The position numbers and the translations under genes are program-made. A stretch of 64,000 nt of DNA, taken from assembly GCF_947623445.1 (NCBI RefSeq), contig NC_135240.1:4340001-4404000 (forward strand). Reading direction: 5' to 3'. This DNA comes from Clavelina lepadiformis (taxonomy: Eukaryota > Chordata > Ascidiacea > Aplousobranchia > Clavelinidae). Every line of letters begins with the position of its first letter. The stretch's first letter is position 1. Positions 23,429 to 35,862 of the stretch are shown here, one piece after another. The notes beneath the pieces were generated by a model, which searched no databases, was not told where the DNA came from, and worked only from the letters and a program-made list of their open reading frames with translations.

Positions 23429-26246
23429 GATGATGATGATGATCTCTCACTTATTTACAAAAACATTGCGTTGATGTAGATAACGCAATAGATGTAGAAA
23501 GATAAAAGCAATTGTAAGTTTAGGACAGTTTCCCTAAGTGCACTGGGTTATCCAACATTTTTATGGTACTCTATCTGTGAACTTAACAAATACAATCTAC
23601 CTATTCTAAAAAAAAATTTATCAGAAGCCTACTTAGCCGACTTTCTAGTATGAAGCAGGCTGTAAGGGTCTTTACAGCAGAACTATGTCAATAATATGAA
23701 ATGTAGCACTTCCCAGCTATGTCCTTAATAGGGCTAGAAAAATTTGGGCGGCTAAGAGCTCATAACAACAATATGACATGGTAATTAGAGACCATAGCAG
23801 CTAACAGCTGATGCCATCAGTCTAACAGCTAAAAAGAAATGGCTATATTGCTAGCCCTAGTTCTTTAGCCAATATTTAAGGCCTAGAATATTGTAGTAAT
23901 CGCATATATTGAGTCTCAAAATTGTAACGGTATACCATCCAAATGGTATCATGCCTGCAAGTGCTAATTAGCCAAAAAAACAGGCAATCAAGATACCACA
24001 GCTACCCATACCCCAACCTAAATAACCACAGGAACTAAAGGAACCCAATATATTTACAATTACCAGCCTACAGCCACAATAAATTTGATAATACGTACGA
24101 TTCTGTAATCTGGATGAGGTAATACCAGCATGTCAATAAAGTAAAACAATTCCGGCTCCTGCTTGTATATCTTTAAACCTTGACGACCACAAACTGGCAA
24201 TGTACTTGCTAACGGTAAAAGGTTGACATCACAGAGGGGCATATTAGGTGCTACACCTAACAGCCTACCTTAAAGTGGTTGGGTGATTGTTTGAAGAATT
24301 GGAGCGCGACATCCAACCAAAAAGTGATCAAACTGCAGGTAGTAAGACTTCATACAATGAGCGTTTATAGCTTCTTTGAGTAGCACAATAACATCTTATC
24401 TTCAAAAAGCAATACAAAGTACTGCTTGCCATAAGGCTGTGTAGAGTTACAGCTTACAACAACTGAGCCTGATACAGTCTATAACTAGAAATGACTACGT
24501 TGAAAACATCTCTATAGTTTATGGGTTGGCATCAGCAACCTTAAAGTACTCGGTTTAAAGCTTTAAGGTAGCTGGTAACCTAACCTGCGCACTTTGTTAA
24601 ACTACTACACAGTCTATACGGCAAAGCTGATGAGCTAAATGTATATAACTCCATTAAACTATAACTCCCGCATTTAAAGGCTACCAGCATGCATTTGCGG
24701 AAATTCATGTAAAACTTATACTTTGATAAAGACTTTGCCAAAAATTGAACACTAAACGCACAACTGATGGGGAAACAAACAATTTTGTTGCAGAAACAAA
24801 ACCAACAACAACGTCAACGTAATCAAAGCAAAACTAACCACCACAATTAGCCTAGTAAAGAACGTTTCCATAACGATGAACAACTCTTAACTAGTGAATT
24901 TTATCTAACAAACTATTTCATCTACCTGTAACTGGTTCTACTCTGGCTATATTGTACAAGTGTACAACCAACAGAACTTCCCATGCTACAAACTGGAGTT
25001 CGCTTTGGAAGCAATTTGGATGAGCAAACTGCAAACATTCGCATCGAACCATCACCGAAAACAAAGTAGGCCGGTAAGGTAACAAAAATTGGGCAACTGC
25101 CATCCTTGTCTCCTAAACGACAACGCTTTACATAATATAAATGCAATATCCATAAAAAGACGTCTTCCTACAGCAGTGCTTTTCCTTCAACTGATGAGTG
25201 ATGATTCTCCAAAAGCCACGTGTTTAGCCTAAATATTATTCCGCTCCTTGAAAATGGCGGTAATCCACAAACAGCCAAAATTATTTATCTAAATTTGCAG
25301 AAAACTTGATTAGGAGAACAAAAACAAAATTATGATTTTGTAGTGAAAGAAAAATTTTAAAAAAGGAGGTTTTTTGCTTTCTGTATCAGCAAAAGCATAA
25401 ACTATCTGTTAAAATACCTCCATGTTTTTAAGATTTTTGTGGACAGAATTAATTTCAGTATTTGTCTATTAAACAATGACAAAAGTCACCTGACTTTTGC
25501 TATCGCTTTGATTGGCTTGTCTCGGACAGCTGGCCTGAACTGCTATTGGTTTCGGTGACACAGCAATTGCTAGGCAAGAAAGTTTTCGAACTGACAGCAT
25601 AGTTTTGCCTAGCCAGGCTGGGCCCATTTTGAAATTTAGCGTAATTACAGGTTTAACAAGAATCATGCTCGCTCTATTTCTAACAAACTGAGAACTTTGT
25701 TGTTTTTGGTCCGAACGCAAGTTATTGGACAAATATCTTTACTGTAGGTGAGCTTCCAAAGAGCCTCTGAGCCTAGGCTAGTAAGATCAGAAGATACATT
25801 GCCGAAGTATTGCAGCGCGTGCGTGCACAATAGATTTTGCACGCGAACTACAAAATTAACGGTCTGGGCAGAGCACTTTGTTAGATAATTATGAATTGTG
25901 GACGCAATAGCAGCATTATCGGGCGCTACGCTAGGCTATGTATATGCTCGGCATGTCAGTCCGTGTGTAATGTGTGGCAACTGCACGCACGAGTCATCAA
26001 ACTATCTCAATTTTTAATTAATAAACGAAAACTTGAGGCTTCAGGACACGCCAAAGCGTTTTTCTTTTCGCGCAGGGTTTCTTTCCATTTGCCTGGTCAG
26101 CATATTTTGTGATAGTAGGCTATAATTTTCAAAGTCCTACCTAATCAATCATCTTATCCTTCTTCATCATCGTGGTGGGGATAAAGAATAAATGGAATCC
26201 ACTTTGTGTTTGGAATGCTTTTGTACCCTTTTTTAATTGAACAGGT
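23429..26246. other. Intergenic region with a short copy of a coding exon
   Basis: No gene can be supported. Two minus-strand open frames (24060-24242 and 24918-25103) end near donor-like GT sites but show no recognisable protein. A 36-bp segment at 24283-24318 repeats part of the MGA-like coding exon (see findings). The rest is AT-rich with no visible repeats. Confidence 0.4.
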
Positions 26247-26478
26247 TCAACACTAGAAGGACGGGGCGCGTCAATTGACACATTTTCAACCTAAGTGCAT
26301 CTATAACTTTTAAGTGGGGCATCGCACAACCGTGATATTTCCTGACTTTTCCTACATTAGTGTTATGTAACTAACCCATGAATATGAAGTTTTTATTTTA
26401 CCGGTAGAGATAATTAACGTGGTCACTACCTAGAAGGACGGGGCGCGTCAATTGACGCATTGTTACTTCACACTACAA

Positions 26479-26920
26479 CAGGGCTTCCCAAACTGGGGGT
26501 CGCGACCCCGCAAGGGGTCGCGTAACGAACTTCAGGGGTCGCAGAGCGTATACCAATTTTACACGAAGTACAAAATACAATCAAAACAAAATATACTTCC
26601 AGCCTAATAAACATAGAAACCGCCTTGAGACCAGCATTAACAGATATTGAGCCACGGCTGGACTTGCTTTGTAGCAGAAAGCAGTCGGACCAATCACACT
26701 GAATAAATGTGTGTGCTTTTTTGTTTGCAGTAGCCTACATATGTGTAAAGTAGTAAGTAGGCTTTGAGTACTGGTGGCTTGAATTCAGTCTTTGCATCTC
26801 AATAAATGTCACTAATGACTAATGTATATTTCGCACTGCTTATCAATTTAAACGTGAAGGGTCGCGGAAAACTTCAGAAGTTTGAAAGGGGTCGCGAGCA
26901 AAAAAGTTTGGGAAGCCCTG
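26479..26920. mobile_element. hAT-type MITE nested in the piggyBac element
   Basis: A 442-bp element with 16-bp inverted repeats (CAGGGCTTCCCAAACT at the left, its complement at the right). An exact 8-bp target duplication CACTACAA lies at 26471-26478 and 26921-26928. GGGGTCGCG repeats lie just inside both ends. There is no transposase. It lies within the piggyBac left arm, so it inserted later. Confidence 0.92.
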
Positions 26921-27139
26921 CACTACAAAAACCAGTTCTCGCAATAGAGAGCAATGTTTTGTTTCTACTGATAATTACAGGTTTATCGAATTAGGTTACA
27001 GCTGCCAGCACAGGGGTGTAACAAACGTGTTGACAAACTATGCAAGTCGACTTTTCCGCAAAACAGAGTAGTTTCGTCACAAACGCAACCTAATATCGGA
27101 ATTTTTGAAGTTTATCGAAGCGTAAGTGTAGTAAGAGTT

Positions 27140-27830
27140 TCTTAGTTAGATAAATTAGATAAATTCGTCGGGTCGGTGGTTGCTCGTGGCGTGACAGGAG
27201 GGCGCAATTTCCCTGTGAAGAGTTTGTGGGGGAATTCGTGGGGATGTCCGATGTTTTCCCAAACCATGGCAAGAGACAGGTTTCTGCAGCTCATACGATT
27301 CCTTCGCTTCGATCTGAAGACGGAAAGGCGTAGGAATCTATTGCATGATAAATTTGCACTCGCTTCACAACTTTGAAACAGTTTTATATCAATCTGCCAA
27401 AAAGCACTCATTTCACAGTGGAAGATAACTGTGGATGAGCAACTATTGCCGTGTAAGGCACGCTGCAAGTTCATCCAATATATGGCCAATAAACCAGACA
27501 AGTTTGGTCTAAAGTTCTGGCTGACAGTTGACGTCGAAAACAAATATTTATTCAACGGTTTTCCTTACGTTGAAAAAGTGTGCCCACCGACGTTGTACTG
27601 AAACTCATGGCTTCGCTTTTTCAAGGAGGTTACAACGTCACTTGCGATAATTTTTTCACCTCACTTGACCTGGCGTTGCGACTTGCGGAAAAGAAGTGCA
27701 GCCTCGTTGGGACAATGCGCCAGAACAGGAGAGAAGTCCCGAAAGAGTGCAATAAGAAAAAGGAGTTACGTGAAACAGAAGTGTTTAGGCACGACGGCTT
27801 GTATTTTCAATGCGATTGCTTTTGTTAATT
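27140..27830 (+). pseudogene. piggyBac transposase fragment
   Basis: Three open pieces of a DDE_Tnp_1_7 (piggyBac) transposase lie in order. The first (to about 27376) has MARDRFLQLIRFLRFD. The second (to about 27599) has ITVDEQLLP with the first catalytic aspartate, and QYMANKPDKFGLKFW. The third (27580-27828) has YNVTCDNFFTSL with the second aspartate, and LVGTMRQNRREVP. In-frame stops end the pieces, and both the N-terminal part and the C-terminal cysteine-rich part are missing. It is inactive. Confidence 0.9.
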
Positions 27831-27990
27831 AAAATGGACGTAGCGGACATGCGATAAAAGTAGTTTTTTCGGAGCAACAGCACAGTTTTCTCAACAAAAA
27901 ACGTTAGATTTGCGCCGTTTTGACCTTTTGCGTCAATTGACGCACTCCGTCCTTCTAGGTATACGAAAATTGCCGTCCTTCTAGTGTTAA

Positions 27991-28958
27991 ACTACATTGT
28001 ATACCAGGCCATTACATGGATAAGTAACTTAACAGCTGCACAGTCAGAATGCCTGCTTGTTGAACGATTGGAAAACTGTTAATTACATAAGAAACTTAGT
28101 TATTCTTTTATATAGGTTAGAGCATTACAAATGTTTTAACGCTTTTGCTTGGTAGCATGGTTGATCAAATGATGTTCAACGTTTCACTGAACAGTGATTC
28201 AACGAGCGAAGGTGAAAGCAACACCATGATCGGAACTAACAAATATCAGGAGAAACCTTTCAGAAGCATCACAGAACAAGGTCATCACTGCTTTCAACCA
28301 TTATTTGTTGTATTATCCTATTAATCTATGATGTCTTGTTCTGAGGTTTTTTGAGTGACAACTAGGAGTGGCAGCCTATATAATTTTTCAATGTATCTAT
28401 GTATGTCAATGGTGGCTTCTACCTATCATGTTATTATTGTGTTGTTCATGCAGCCAGATTCTTCCTGTTGGTTTAATTGAAATTGTATACGTACAATTAT
28501 AATTATATTATAATACATTTGATGACCACAGTTGGTCTGCCGACTTTAATTTTCATCTTTGGGCAAGCCCAAGCATGGGATGGATATGAAGTAATAGTAT
28601 GGATTATTATCTGATAAGACTCGCTTGTTGCAGTGTTTCTAGTAATGAACTAATGATACTTCGAACTTTCCAGCTACCAGTATCAATTTCTGTGATACAA
28701 AGTGATACTTTTCTGTTATCTACGTAAATGGCATTTGCGCTAGGCAAAACATATTCTTCATGCAGTTACTGCTTCAACATCTGATTATCTGTTAGAAAAG
28801 TTAATGGCCGTATGATAGCCTTGTCCTTTCCAATACTTGTCATCAAAGAACAGCTTTATTATATCCCAACATTACTTATGCAGCTTAGTTGCAGTTTCCA
28901 CCTTTCTCTTATTTTTACATCTCAACTTCAAGCATTTAAAAATTTACTATTTTTAGTT
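27991..28958. other. 5' region of SCOC
   Basis: Upstream sequence of the SCOC coding exon. A non-coding first exon and intron are likely, because a TTTTTAG acceptor-like site lies just before the coding exon. I could not place the first exon. No other gene is seen. Confidence 0.35.
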
Positions 28959-28979
28959 ATGTATTTGAAACTGGTTATA

Positions 28980-29228
28980 ATGAGTCGTGACGTTTTATCT
29001 GTAGAAGACAATCCCGACGAAACTGAAGAGAAGGCTCGGCTGATTGGGCAAGTTCTAGAACTTCAGAACACTCTCGAGGATTTGTCGCAACGAGTCGACT
29101 CAGTGAAGGAGGAAAATCTTAAACTGAAGTCGGAGAATGAGGTCCTCGGGAAGTACATCGACAACCTGATGTCGACCTCATCCGTGTTTCAACAAACCGG
29201 ATCAAAGACCAAAACTAAACTGAAGTGA
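28980..29228 (+). CDS. SCOC: Short coiled-coil protein (SCOC)
   Basis: An 82-residue protein nearly all coiled coil: [20 protein letters not shown], then [17 protein letters not shown], then [12 protein letters not shown] and a basic tail. This matches vertebrate SCOC along most of its length. SCOC binds ARL1 at the Golgi and helps start autophagy together with FEZ1. The coding part is one exon. The start at 28980 gives the family-like N-terminus. An in-frame ATG at 28959, directly after a TTTTTAG acceptor-like site, would add seven residues. The gene is convergent with the secreted-protein gene to its right. Confidence 0.93.
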   Translation: MSRDVLSVEDNPDETEEKARLIGQVLELQNTLEDLSQRVDSVKEENLKLKSENEVLGKYIDNLMSTSSVFQQTGSKTKTKLK

Positions 29229-29412
29229 TCTCAGTCTTGGCTGAATTACCTTATTTTATATGCACTTGGCGTCTTGTTACCAGTGTTCTTGGTCAGTGCT
29301 GTACTGTGTGGCGACTCGAAAGCAAGCCTTGCAACAGTATTTTTACCTGCCTGTAGTTAAGTTTGATCGTTTAAATCGGGTCTGGAACTTGGTCGCCGTG
29401 GACTTTTGTTTA

Positions 29413-29418
29413 AATAAA
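29413..29418 (+). terminator. Poly(A) signal of SCOC
   Basis: AATAAA about 185 bases after the SCOC stop. A second AATAAA at 29521-29526 is an alternative. Confidence 0.45.
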
Positions 29419-30023
29419 GCTGATATGTTTGTAGGTGGTCGACAATGCTAATGTCTCTACTAGTAGATGTCTATTTGTGCAATTGCTGTGTTGTGAACTA
29501 GTGGCGAGGTACTACTCTTCAATAAACAACGCAACAACTCACTTCTTCGTGGATTTTTGATGAGAGGGAAAAGCAACCGAAGTACTTGAATGCTCAAATG
29601 TTTATAAAAGTGCAACAACTTCATAGTAATACTGCAAGAATAGCACTAAAATGTGAAGCGCAAACAACATGCAACTAACTAAAGTGATATGTCACAGCAT
29701 CAGTTCATTGTCAATCTTAGAGAGCATCCTTTCGCTAGAACAATGAAAACCAACACAATTTAGAGCGGAATTTGTGACCGTTTCAAAAACATTTTTCAAT
29801 CACATGTTGATATCTTGAAGCACTCTCTGCATCAAGTCATTTACAATTTTGTGTTTTAGCCTCGCCCCTTCTATTTGTGAGGCAACTTGAAACGTGCAGA
29901 AAACTTCACAATCAGCATCAAATCTCTAGCATTGGTTTGGCCACGATAACTTTAAGAATAACAAACCAGCCATATGCACAAGCTTAAATATACAGTGGCA
30001 AGCAAGAAACATTTCCATGCAAA

Positions 30024-32624
30024 TTATATACTGACACATTGGGGTGGATATTTCCAGAATTGGGAACTTTCCCGGTTTGGAGTCGGGCATTCTGAAAATT
30101 ATAAACATCATCAGGAAAAATTAAAAAAACAATTCTTAACATTTTACTGATTGCAAATATATAGTTGAACTTCTATTACATCACCACGGAGAGACGGAAT
30201 ATGACGAAGCACCACAGTTAAGTTTATCGCACGCATGAAAATTTTCGATTGTCCGTCCCAATATTTTTGAAAATATGCAACCAACTGTTTCATTTGAAGT
30301 TACAACATGATTCGAAACAAGATAGAATGATGTAAATGATGTTTAAAGGGTGCACGAGGCCATCAGACCCGGGTTGGAAATCGCTGATTAAAAATTATCA
30401 ATTCAAACATACCAGTCTCACAGTTCTTCCCATAATACCCTGTTCCACTGCAAACACAAGTGTATCGGTTCTTGCGCCCACTCATGCAGATCCCGTCGTT
30501 TCCACAAGGTTTCAACCTCACACAGACATCTTCTAATCATCGAATTTTGTTAATTTCAGAAAATTGATAAGGTGAAGAATTTGCTTACGTCTTAATTTTT
30601 GTGTCTTGCGCCGACAGACTTTCCTGCTCGGGTAGAGAAATGGATTTTTGCAAGCAGTGCGAGTCCCGCAGAAGCAACGACCGTTACGGCGAAGTTTGCA
30701 CCCTTTGAAGGTCGTCTTCTTGTCGCATTTAATTTTCTTACAGTCGGAGAGTTCTGCATTGGGAAGTTAAAGAAAATGTGAAAAACTTAAAACAGATGCA
30801 GTGGTAGGTGAAATAGCTCTAGAGCAGAAGTTGTTCAATGTTTTAACTAATCTGAAGTTAGAAGTCAGAGTTAAGCAACGGGCCACAAACAGGCAAAGTA
30901 TATTGTGGTGTTCAATTCTTTTCCCATGCACAGTTAGCAAGTCTTATCATCTGGGCAAATAAAGTGTTGACAGGGCGTAAATGTTTTCATTGATATAGAA
31001 CTGGATAATGCAACTACTGTATCCAGTATGCTTGCCACACAGTGGGCTGGGTAATTATCTTCCCATACAAATCGCTACCTGCTGTTGGTTTGTTTTATTT
31101 AAACAGCCTAAAACCCAATGTGCATAAACATAAAGATGGAACAATGGAATTTGCAACATTAACACATTTATAAAATCTATTGCATTAATAAAACATATGA
31201 GGACAGCTTTGTGCTGTTGCATTACAACAGTTGGTCCCAATAATATCTGAGCAAGTAACTTTCCAGACTTATCTAGTCCAGGACCAACAAAATGAAAACC
31301 TTAACATCACTATTTGAGCACCAACACGTAGCTTTGCAGATAATCTTCAGAAAAAACAAAGAGGAATAAATGAATGTTACGAAATATATTCACAGTTCCA
31401 CTCATAAGTTACCGCGACACATCTATAGTAATGTACTGGAGTCAAAATTTTACATGTAGACTGGAATCTTAAGCAGCAGCTGTCTAAGGAGCAACACACA
31501 CCATATTGTCTGTCAATAAATGGCTAACCATTGCAGCTGTTAATCATCGATGCCAGAGTGTCACAAAAGAATAATCTGTGAGCAAACAATGATTTAATAC
31601 AGAAATTTTGTGATAATTATGTGATGATAAAATTGCTTGCAAATCGAATGCCGCATAGAATACTTGTTTACGGAATCGGCAAAGCATTGCGTTACGTAAT
31701 CGATTACTCTCTGCTTATCGTATTAAGTCGTGACAAAAATGTCGTGCATGCCTATATTGTGTGTGTTATTATTCATAGTTGTTCAATGCGTTACAGTCTA
31801 CTAAGTCAACCCTAGAAAGTGGTCGACTTTATTATGTAGCTGTCCCAATGTTGATCTTGATGTATTCGTTCAATGAAGCTTCAATATAATCAGATTATAC
31901 AGTTGTCATTCCTGTGTTATTATTGCTAAAGTCTATCAAAGTTCACTGTTAAGATATACACAAGTAAACAGACTTTGTAGTGAAGTGGGCAAACCTTACA
32001 GGTTAAGGTACTATACACCACATTTCATTACAATTACATCACAATGGCAATTGATGCATCAATTTCATTAGACAGGTTTGTATTTAATTTGATAATTTCT
32101 TGTTGGTCAGCCATGCCATGCAGTGAAGTTGATTGCGTTGACCCTTGTGGCAGGTCATGCTCAACACTTTCTAAAACAAGTCATCCTTGCTATTTATTGC
32201 TTTCTTATGTTGGCTTATAAATATAAACCCCATCTCTTCTCAGTATCACCCACTTTAAAGTTCCGACGTCATGCGACAGCATTTACCCCAATGTTGTGCT
32301 CATGGCCCCTGCCAACAATTAACCAACTGGAAATTTAATATACGTTTATTTGTCTATGTCGGGTGTTTATGCTGGTATAGGATAATACAATAAACAAACA
32401 GCAATAACCACACATCGATATAAGGTTCATTAGCATCAATATTTAGTCCTAATGATCAAATTTCTTTGTTAACGTCATCTGACAGACTGTCATAACATCA
32501 CATCATTGTCATAACTTCACATAGGATATTATATATACATTGACGTTAACACACACAAAATGTTTGTAAATTTTTTCTCACCTGTAATTGACACGAGAAG
32601 AAAAAGAAAAATAACAAACTTCAT
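30024..32624 (-). CDS. Small secreted protein with CRIM1-like cysteine motif and an EGF module
   Basis: Four exons, all joined in phase 1: 32582-32624 (signal peptide MKFVIFLFLLVSIT), 30589-30753, 30413-30532, 30024-30091, giving 131 aa. Exon 2 holds a cysteine block with C-x8-C-x7-C-x-C-x5-C-x11-C ending CKNPFLYPSRKVC. This spacing and the CxNPFxxPSxxxC signature resemble the segment of CRIM1 that follows its IGFBP-like domain. Exon 3 is one EGF-like module (CGNDGIC, then CVCSGTGYYGKNC). Exon 4 is a short tail with one further cysteine pair. There is no membrane anchor, so the product should be secreted. I know no named gene with this combination and give no function. The first intron is long (about 1.8 kb). 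Confidence 0.8.
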
Positions 32625-34858
32625 GTTGGTGAGTTTCCTAATGTCATGAATTCACTTCCGACCAAGTTCAAGACCTGACTAACTTCAACCTTTGCTTCGC
32701 ACAAACAACTTCTGAACTTCCTAATATGATCATACGATTTGTCACAAAGAGACCGCTATGGGGTAATTACCCTAACATGAACTAATGTTTTTATTTATTA
32801 AAAGAAAAAGACTGAAAATTTTAGCAACAAAAACGTAAAAACGAAGACTGGAAAAGTTAAAAAAGCTAGAATGAAAAGTTCTAAACTGAAAAATGTCAAA
32901 AAATTTTTTAAAATGAAAAAGTTATGAAAACTGCATTTACTGTGGCCTGGAAGGTTTTTATTGGTTGTTTTCATTAGGGTAGCCTATGACGTTTATGCAC
33001 AAAAGACAATAAAACAAAAATTAAATGAAATTACGCAACTTGCGTTCATGTCACTCTCGCTTTACTGCTCACGTGATGTTTCATTATCACGTGGTGTGTT
33101 ATATTTAATTTAGTAGAAGTTCATAGACAGCCGCGTAAAACGATGGTCCACGATCTAGTTTCATTCCACGTCCTGCTAGAAACGCAGTCAAATAAACGCC
33201 ATATTATGCCGTCACACTTTGATGCTGTGTGTAAAAATGTTTGCGGTCCGACAATAATACGAACAGTGAGACTTCCTGGGCGGGAATAGTATTCATAGCA
33301 TTCTAAACTCGTAAACAATCGCCCAGAATTTATATTCTATTAAGTGCTGCATCTGGGAACCTGCTAACCAAGTTATCTACAGATTCCTCTAAAAGTCTAA
33401 AACATCACCAACCTTTAAAAGCCAATATTTTAACAGAGTTTTTCTGAATTATGTTCAAGTATTTTCTGGTTCGGAAAAAGTCAATGTAGCATTTTCCTTG
33501 CTGAAAATTCTCAGCAGTCTGGGCGCAACCTTTGAATATTAAATTTTAACCCTATTTACACCAGGTGTGGCCTCTCTTGCACATAGCTATGGCGATTGTA
33601 ATTGTGAATTGTAATAAGTTATATAATCGACATTTTAATTAGCGATTGTGTGTTCTCCAGTTAGATGAAATTTAATATTTAGAAAGCTGTTTATCTTTGG
33701 TTAATCATGTTATTTAAAGCGTCACATTTTAGAGTGTATGAAGTTAGATGGTACTTGTGGTAAAGAACCTCGGCTAACCCGAACAAACTAACCCGACTAA
33801 CTATTCTCTTGCCTTCTCTTCTCGCGGTCAGCTGGTTTTTCGCACAGCGGGGCGCGGCGTAACAAGAAAAACTTCTAGAAATGTATCACTTGTAGAAATA
33901 CTTAATTTACACCATGTGTACTTTTTTTACTTTAACAATTACGATGTATACAGGAAGCCAGATGTTTTTACTACTAACCTGTAAAAATCTGATCAGTTTA
34001 CGACGTTAGTTTTCGAGTAATTAACGATTGAAAACGTGTGTGCAGTGTCGGCCACACCTGGTTAAAATGGTAATGTCGCGCACCCGGTTTGGATTTGGAT
34101 AAACTTTGTTTATTTGAGCAAGGTTGGTCGACAATCCTGTATAGCTACTATGATGGCGTGCACAAGGAATCGTCGTAGATTCAGCATTCAGTCCTGGATA
34201 TATTAGGCCTACTTCAATAAATATGTTAATTTCTAGAAATGAAATGGAAATATGTAAATGGGAAAGCGAGAATAAGAATTCGTATTAATTTCTGATGTTT
34301 CCACGTCGAGTTGTGGTTTGTGCTAGAATTGATTAGCACGCGACATGAGTTTGAAAATCCTTAATAAATAAAATCACAGATAAATAATCATCCAGCCTGG
34401 GTTTTCCCCCTATCAAGCTTTTTTACGAGTCCATTCCCACGGGACTGTCCCAGGTACAACTTTCAAAGTTATTTCTGCAGTCCTGACGTCATAACACAAA
34501 TAAGTTACTGTGTCACCAAAAATCTTTCACCGAATTGCATAAGGAAGTCGCTGAGTCTACCATAGATTAAACACCGACATGCACTAATTTAAGCATTCGT
34601 GCGAATGAGAGCATTCATTCATTCATCATTCATTCATGGTTGAGGCTACCAGAATTGTCACAACTTTTTTGAAAAGCGATAAGTTTTCTATTTGGCACAA
34701 AGAAAAAATTATTTCACCGCACTTGTAACGTGACATGTGATTTTAACTCGTTTCAAATGAATGGAAGCTTCCAATCTTTGACAAGTTTAAGACAACGGCC
34801 CGAGTTCCATTACGTCATCGTTGTTCTAACGTCACAGTTTAAAGCGTGCTCCATCGAT
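32625..34858. other. Intergenic region
   Basis: No gene is supported. An ATTC-type microsatellite lies near 34611-34640. The region should contain the promoter of the secreted-protein gene and the 3' end of the receptor gene. Confidence 0.45.
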
Positions 34859-35640
34859 TTAAACTTCTGGAGAATTTCTTCCAGAATCAAACCTTGCGCT
34901 CTGATGCGGATGCTCCAGCAGCTCCTCCGATCTATCTTCGCTTTCGGGGATGCCGCTCGCGTTCACCAGGTTTCTACCTACTTCTGACGTCATCGTGAGG
35001 TCATTCTTTTGATTTTGGTATTCAGCTAAAGGCTTGATAGGTTTGGTGACGTAAACTTTTAACGAAGATCGGTTGAACCAAAGGATGACGCCGAGCAACA
35101 GGACCAGGTTTACCGCAGAAATTCCCAGCAACGCAGAATTCCACGCCTCGAGTTCTCGTTGTTTCTCTGCGAGGCCGCTGTACGTCAACACAAACACAGC
35201 TGCAAACAAGCGGCGTTAAAAAGCGATGTAAATGTTTGACCAACAACAAAATGCAGGAAGAGTTGATTTTAACAACCATTCAGTTACAACAAGAACATGA
35301 TCCTACATTTGTTACTTTCATCGCAAATGTCCGGGTATTAAAGATAGTTTGAACCTCGTCTGTGTGACGTCATATCTAGGTAAAGTTGCGAGAACTCACT
35401 TGGGCATTCCAACTGACAAAGTTTCGGCGAACTTCCGCATAAAGTTTCACAGGAAAAACAACTTCCCGTAGACGAGAAATATTCATCGACGGGGCATGAC
35501 GACTTCGCTGACATCATCTCACCGGAAATGCGTCTAATGTTCGCAGCTATGACCTCATTTGACGGCTTTGTTGCGTCAGTAGCAGAATAACTTGCAATAA
35601 AAATCCAGGAGCACAGAAAACAAAGCACAGCTCGATTCAT
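34859..35640 (-). CDS. Type I membrane protein with one BCMA/TACI-like cysteine-rich domain
   Basis: Two exons, 35400-35640 and 34859-35199, join in phase 1 to give 193 aa. Layout: signal peptide (residues 1-20), a short spacer, one cysteine-rich domain (about 49-79), a membrane helix (about 102-122) and a cytoplasmic tail of about 70 residues. The cysteines follow C-x11-C-x2-C-x3-C-x6-C-x3-C, starting CPVDEYF. This is the pattern of TNF-receptor family members BCMA and TACI (second domain: x14, x2, x3, x6, x3). The acidic tail contains EDRSEELLE but no death domain. The DxL ligand-binding turn of BCMA/TACI is replaced by SSTG. The start codon lies 222 bp after the stop of the FAM47E-like gene on the same strand. 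Its role is inferred from the family; the ligand is unknown. Confidence 0.72.
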
Positions 35641-35862
35641 TTCAATTTTTATTTCCTATAATTTAAAGCTGAGATAGAAAGTACACGAACAAGACACAGC
35701 GAGAAATGAGTGGAAAACGCACAACCCACGCGAATATGAACGGGGATTACCAGTGGTGATTCCCCGACAATATCACCAAGGGGAATGAGCTGGAAGGTCC
35801 CGGAGCGCTTGAAACGTTGCCACATAAACGAAATAAACATAAATTTTACAGAAGGCAGGACT
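35641..35862 (-). promoter_or_regulatory. Short intercistronic gap of a possible operon
   Basis: Between the FAM47E-like stop (35863) and the receptor ATG (35640) there are only 222 bases. The only AATAAA on the minus strand in this gap is at 35648-35653, eight bases before the receptor ATG. A pyrimidine/AT-rich stretch ending in TATAG (acceptor exon side at 35655) precedes it and could accept a trans-spliced leader. Tunicates use spliced-leader operons; its use here is inference. Confidence 0.4.

Larger units (their letters stand above)
26247..27990 (+). mobile_element. Decayed piggyBac-type element
   Basis: The right end is CCGTCCTTCTAGTG plus TTAA (27987-27990). The left end is its inverted copy, CACTAGAAGGACGG, preceded by TCAA (26247-26250), a one-base decay of the TTAA target site. 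Inside each end lies the palindromic block GCGTCAATTGACGC, which resembles the internal repeat of piggyBac. The left arm carries a second copy of the AGAAGGACGGGGCGCGTCAATTGACGC end sequence at about 26430. A damaged transposase lies at about 27140-27830. A hAT-type MITE is inserted in the left arm. Confidence 0.9.

Noticed and set aside
24060-25103. Two minus-strand open frames (24060-24242, 24918-25103) as upstream exons of the 23-kb gene
   Set aside because: They end near donor-like sites, but phases and content give no consistent protein, and the gene at 23428 has its own good start.
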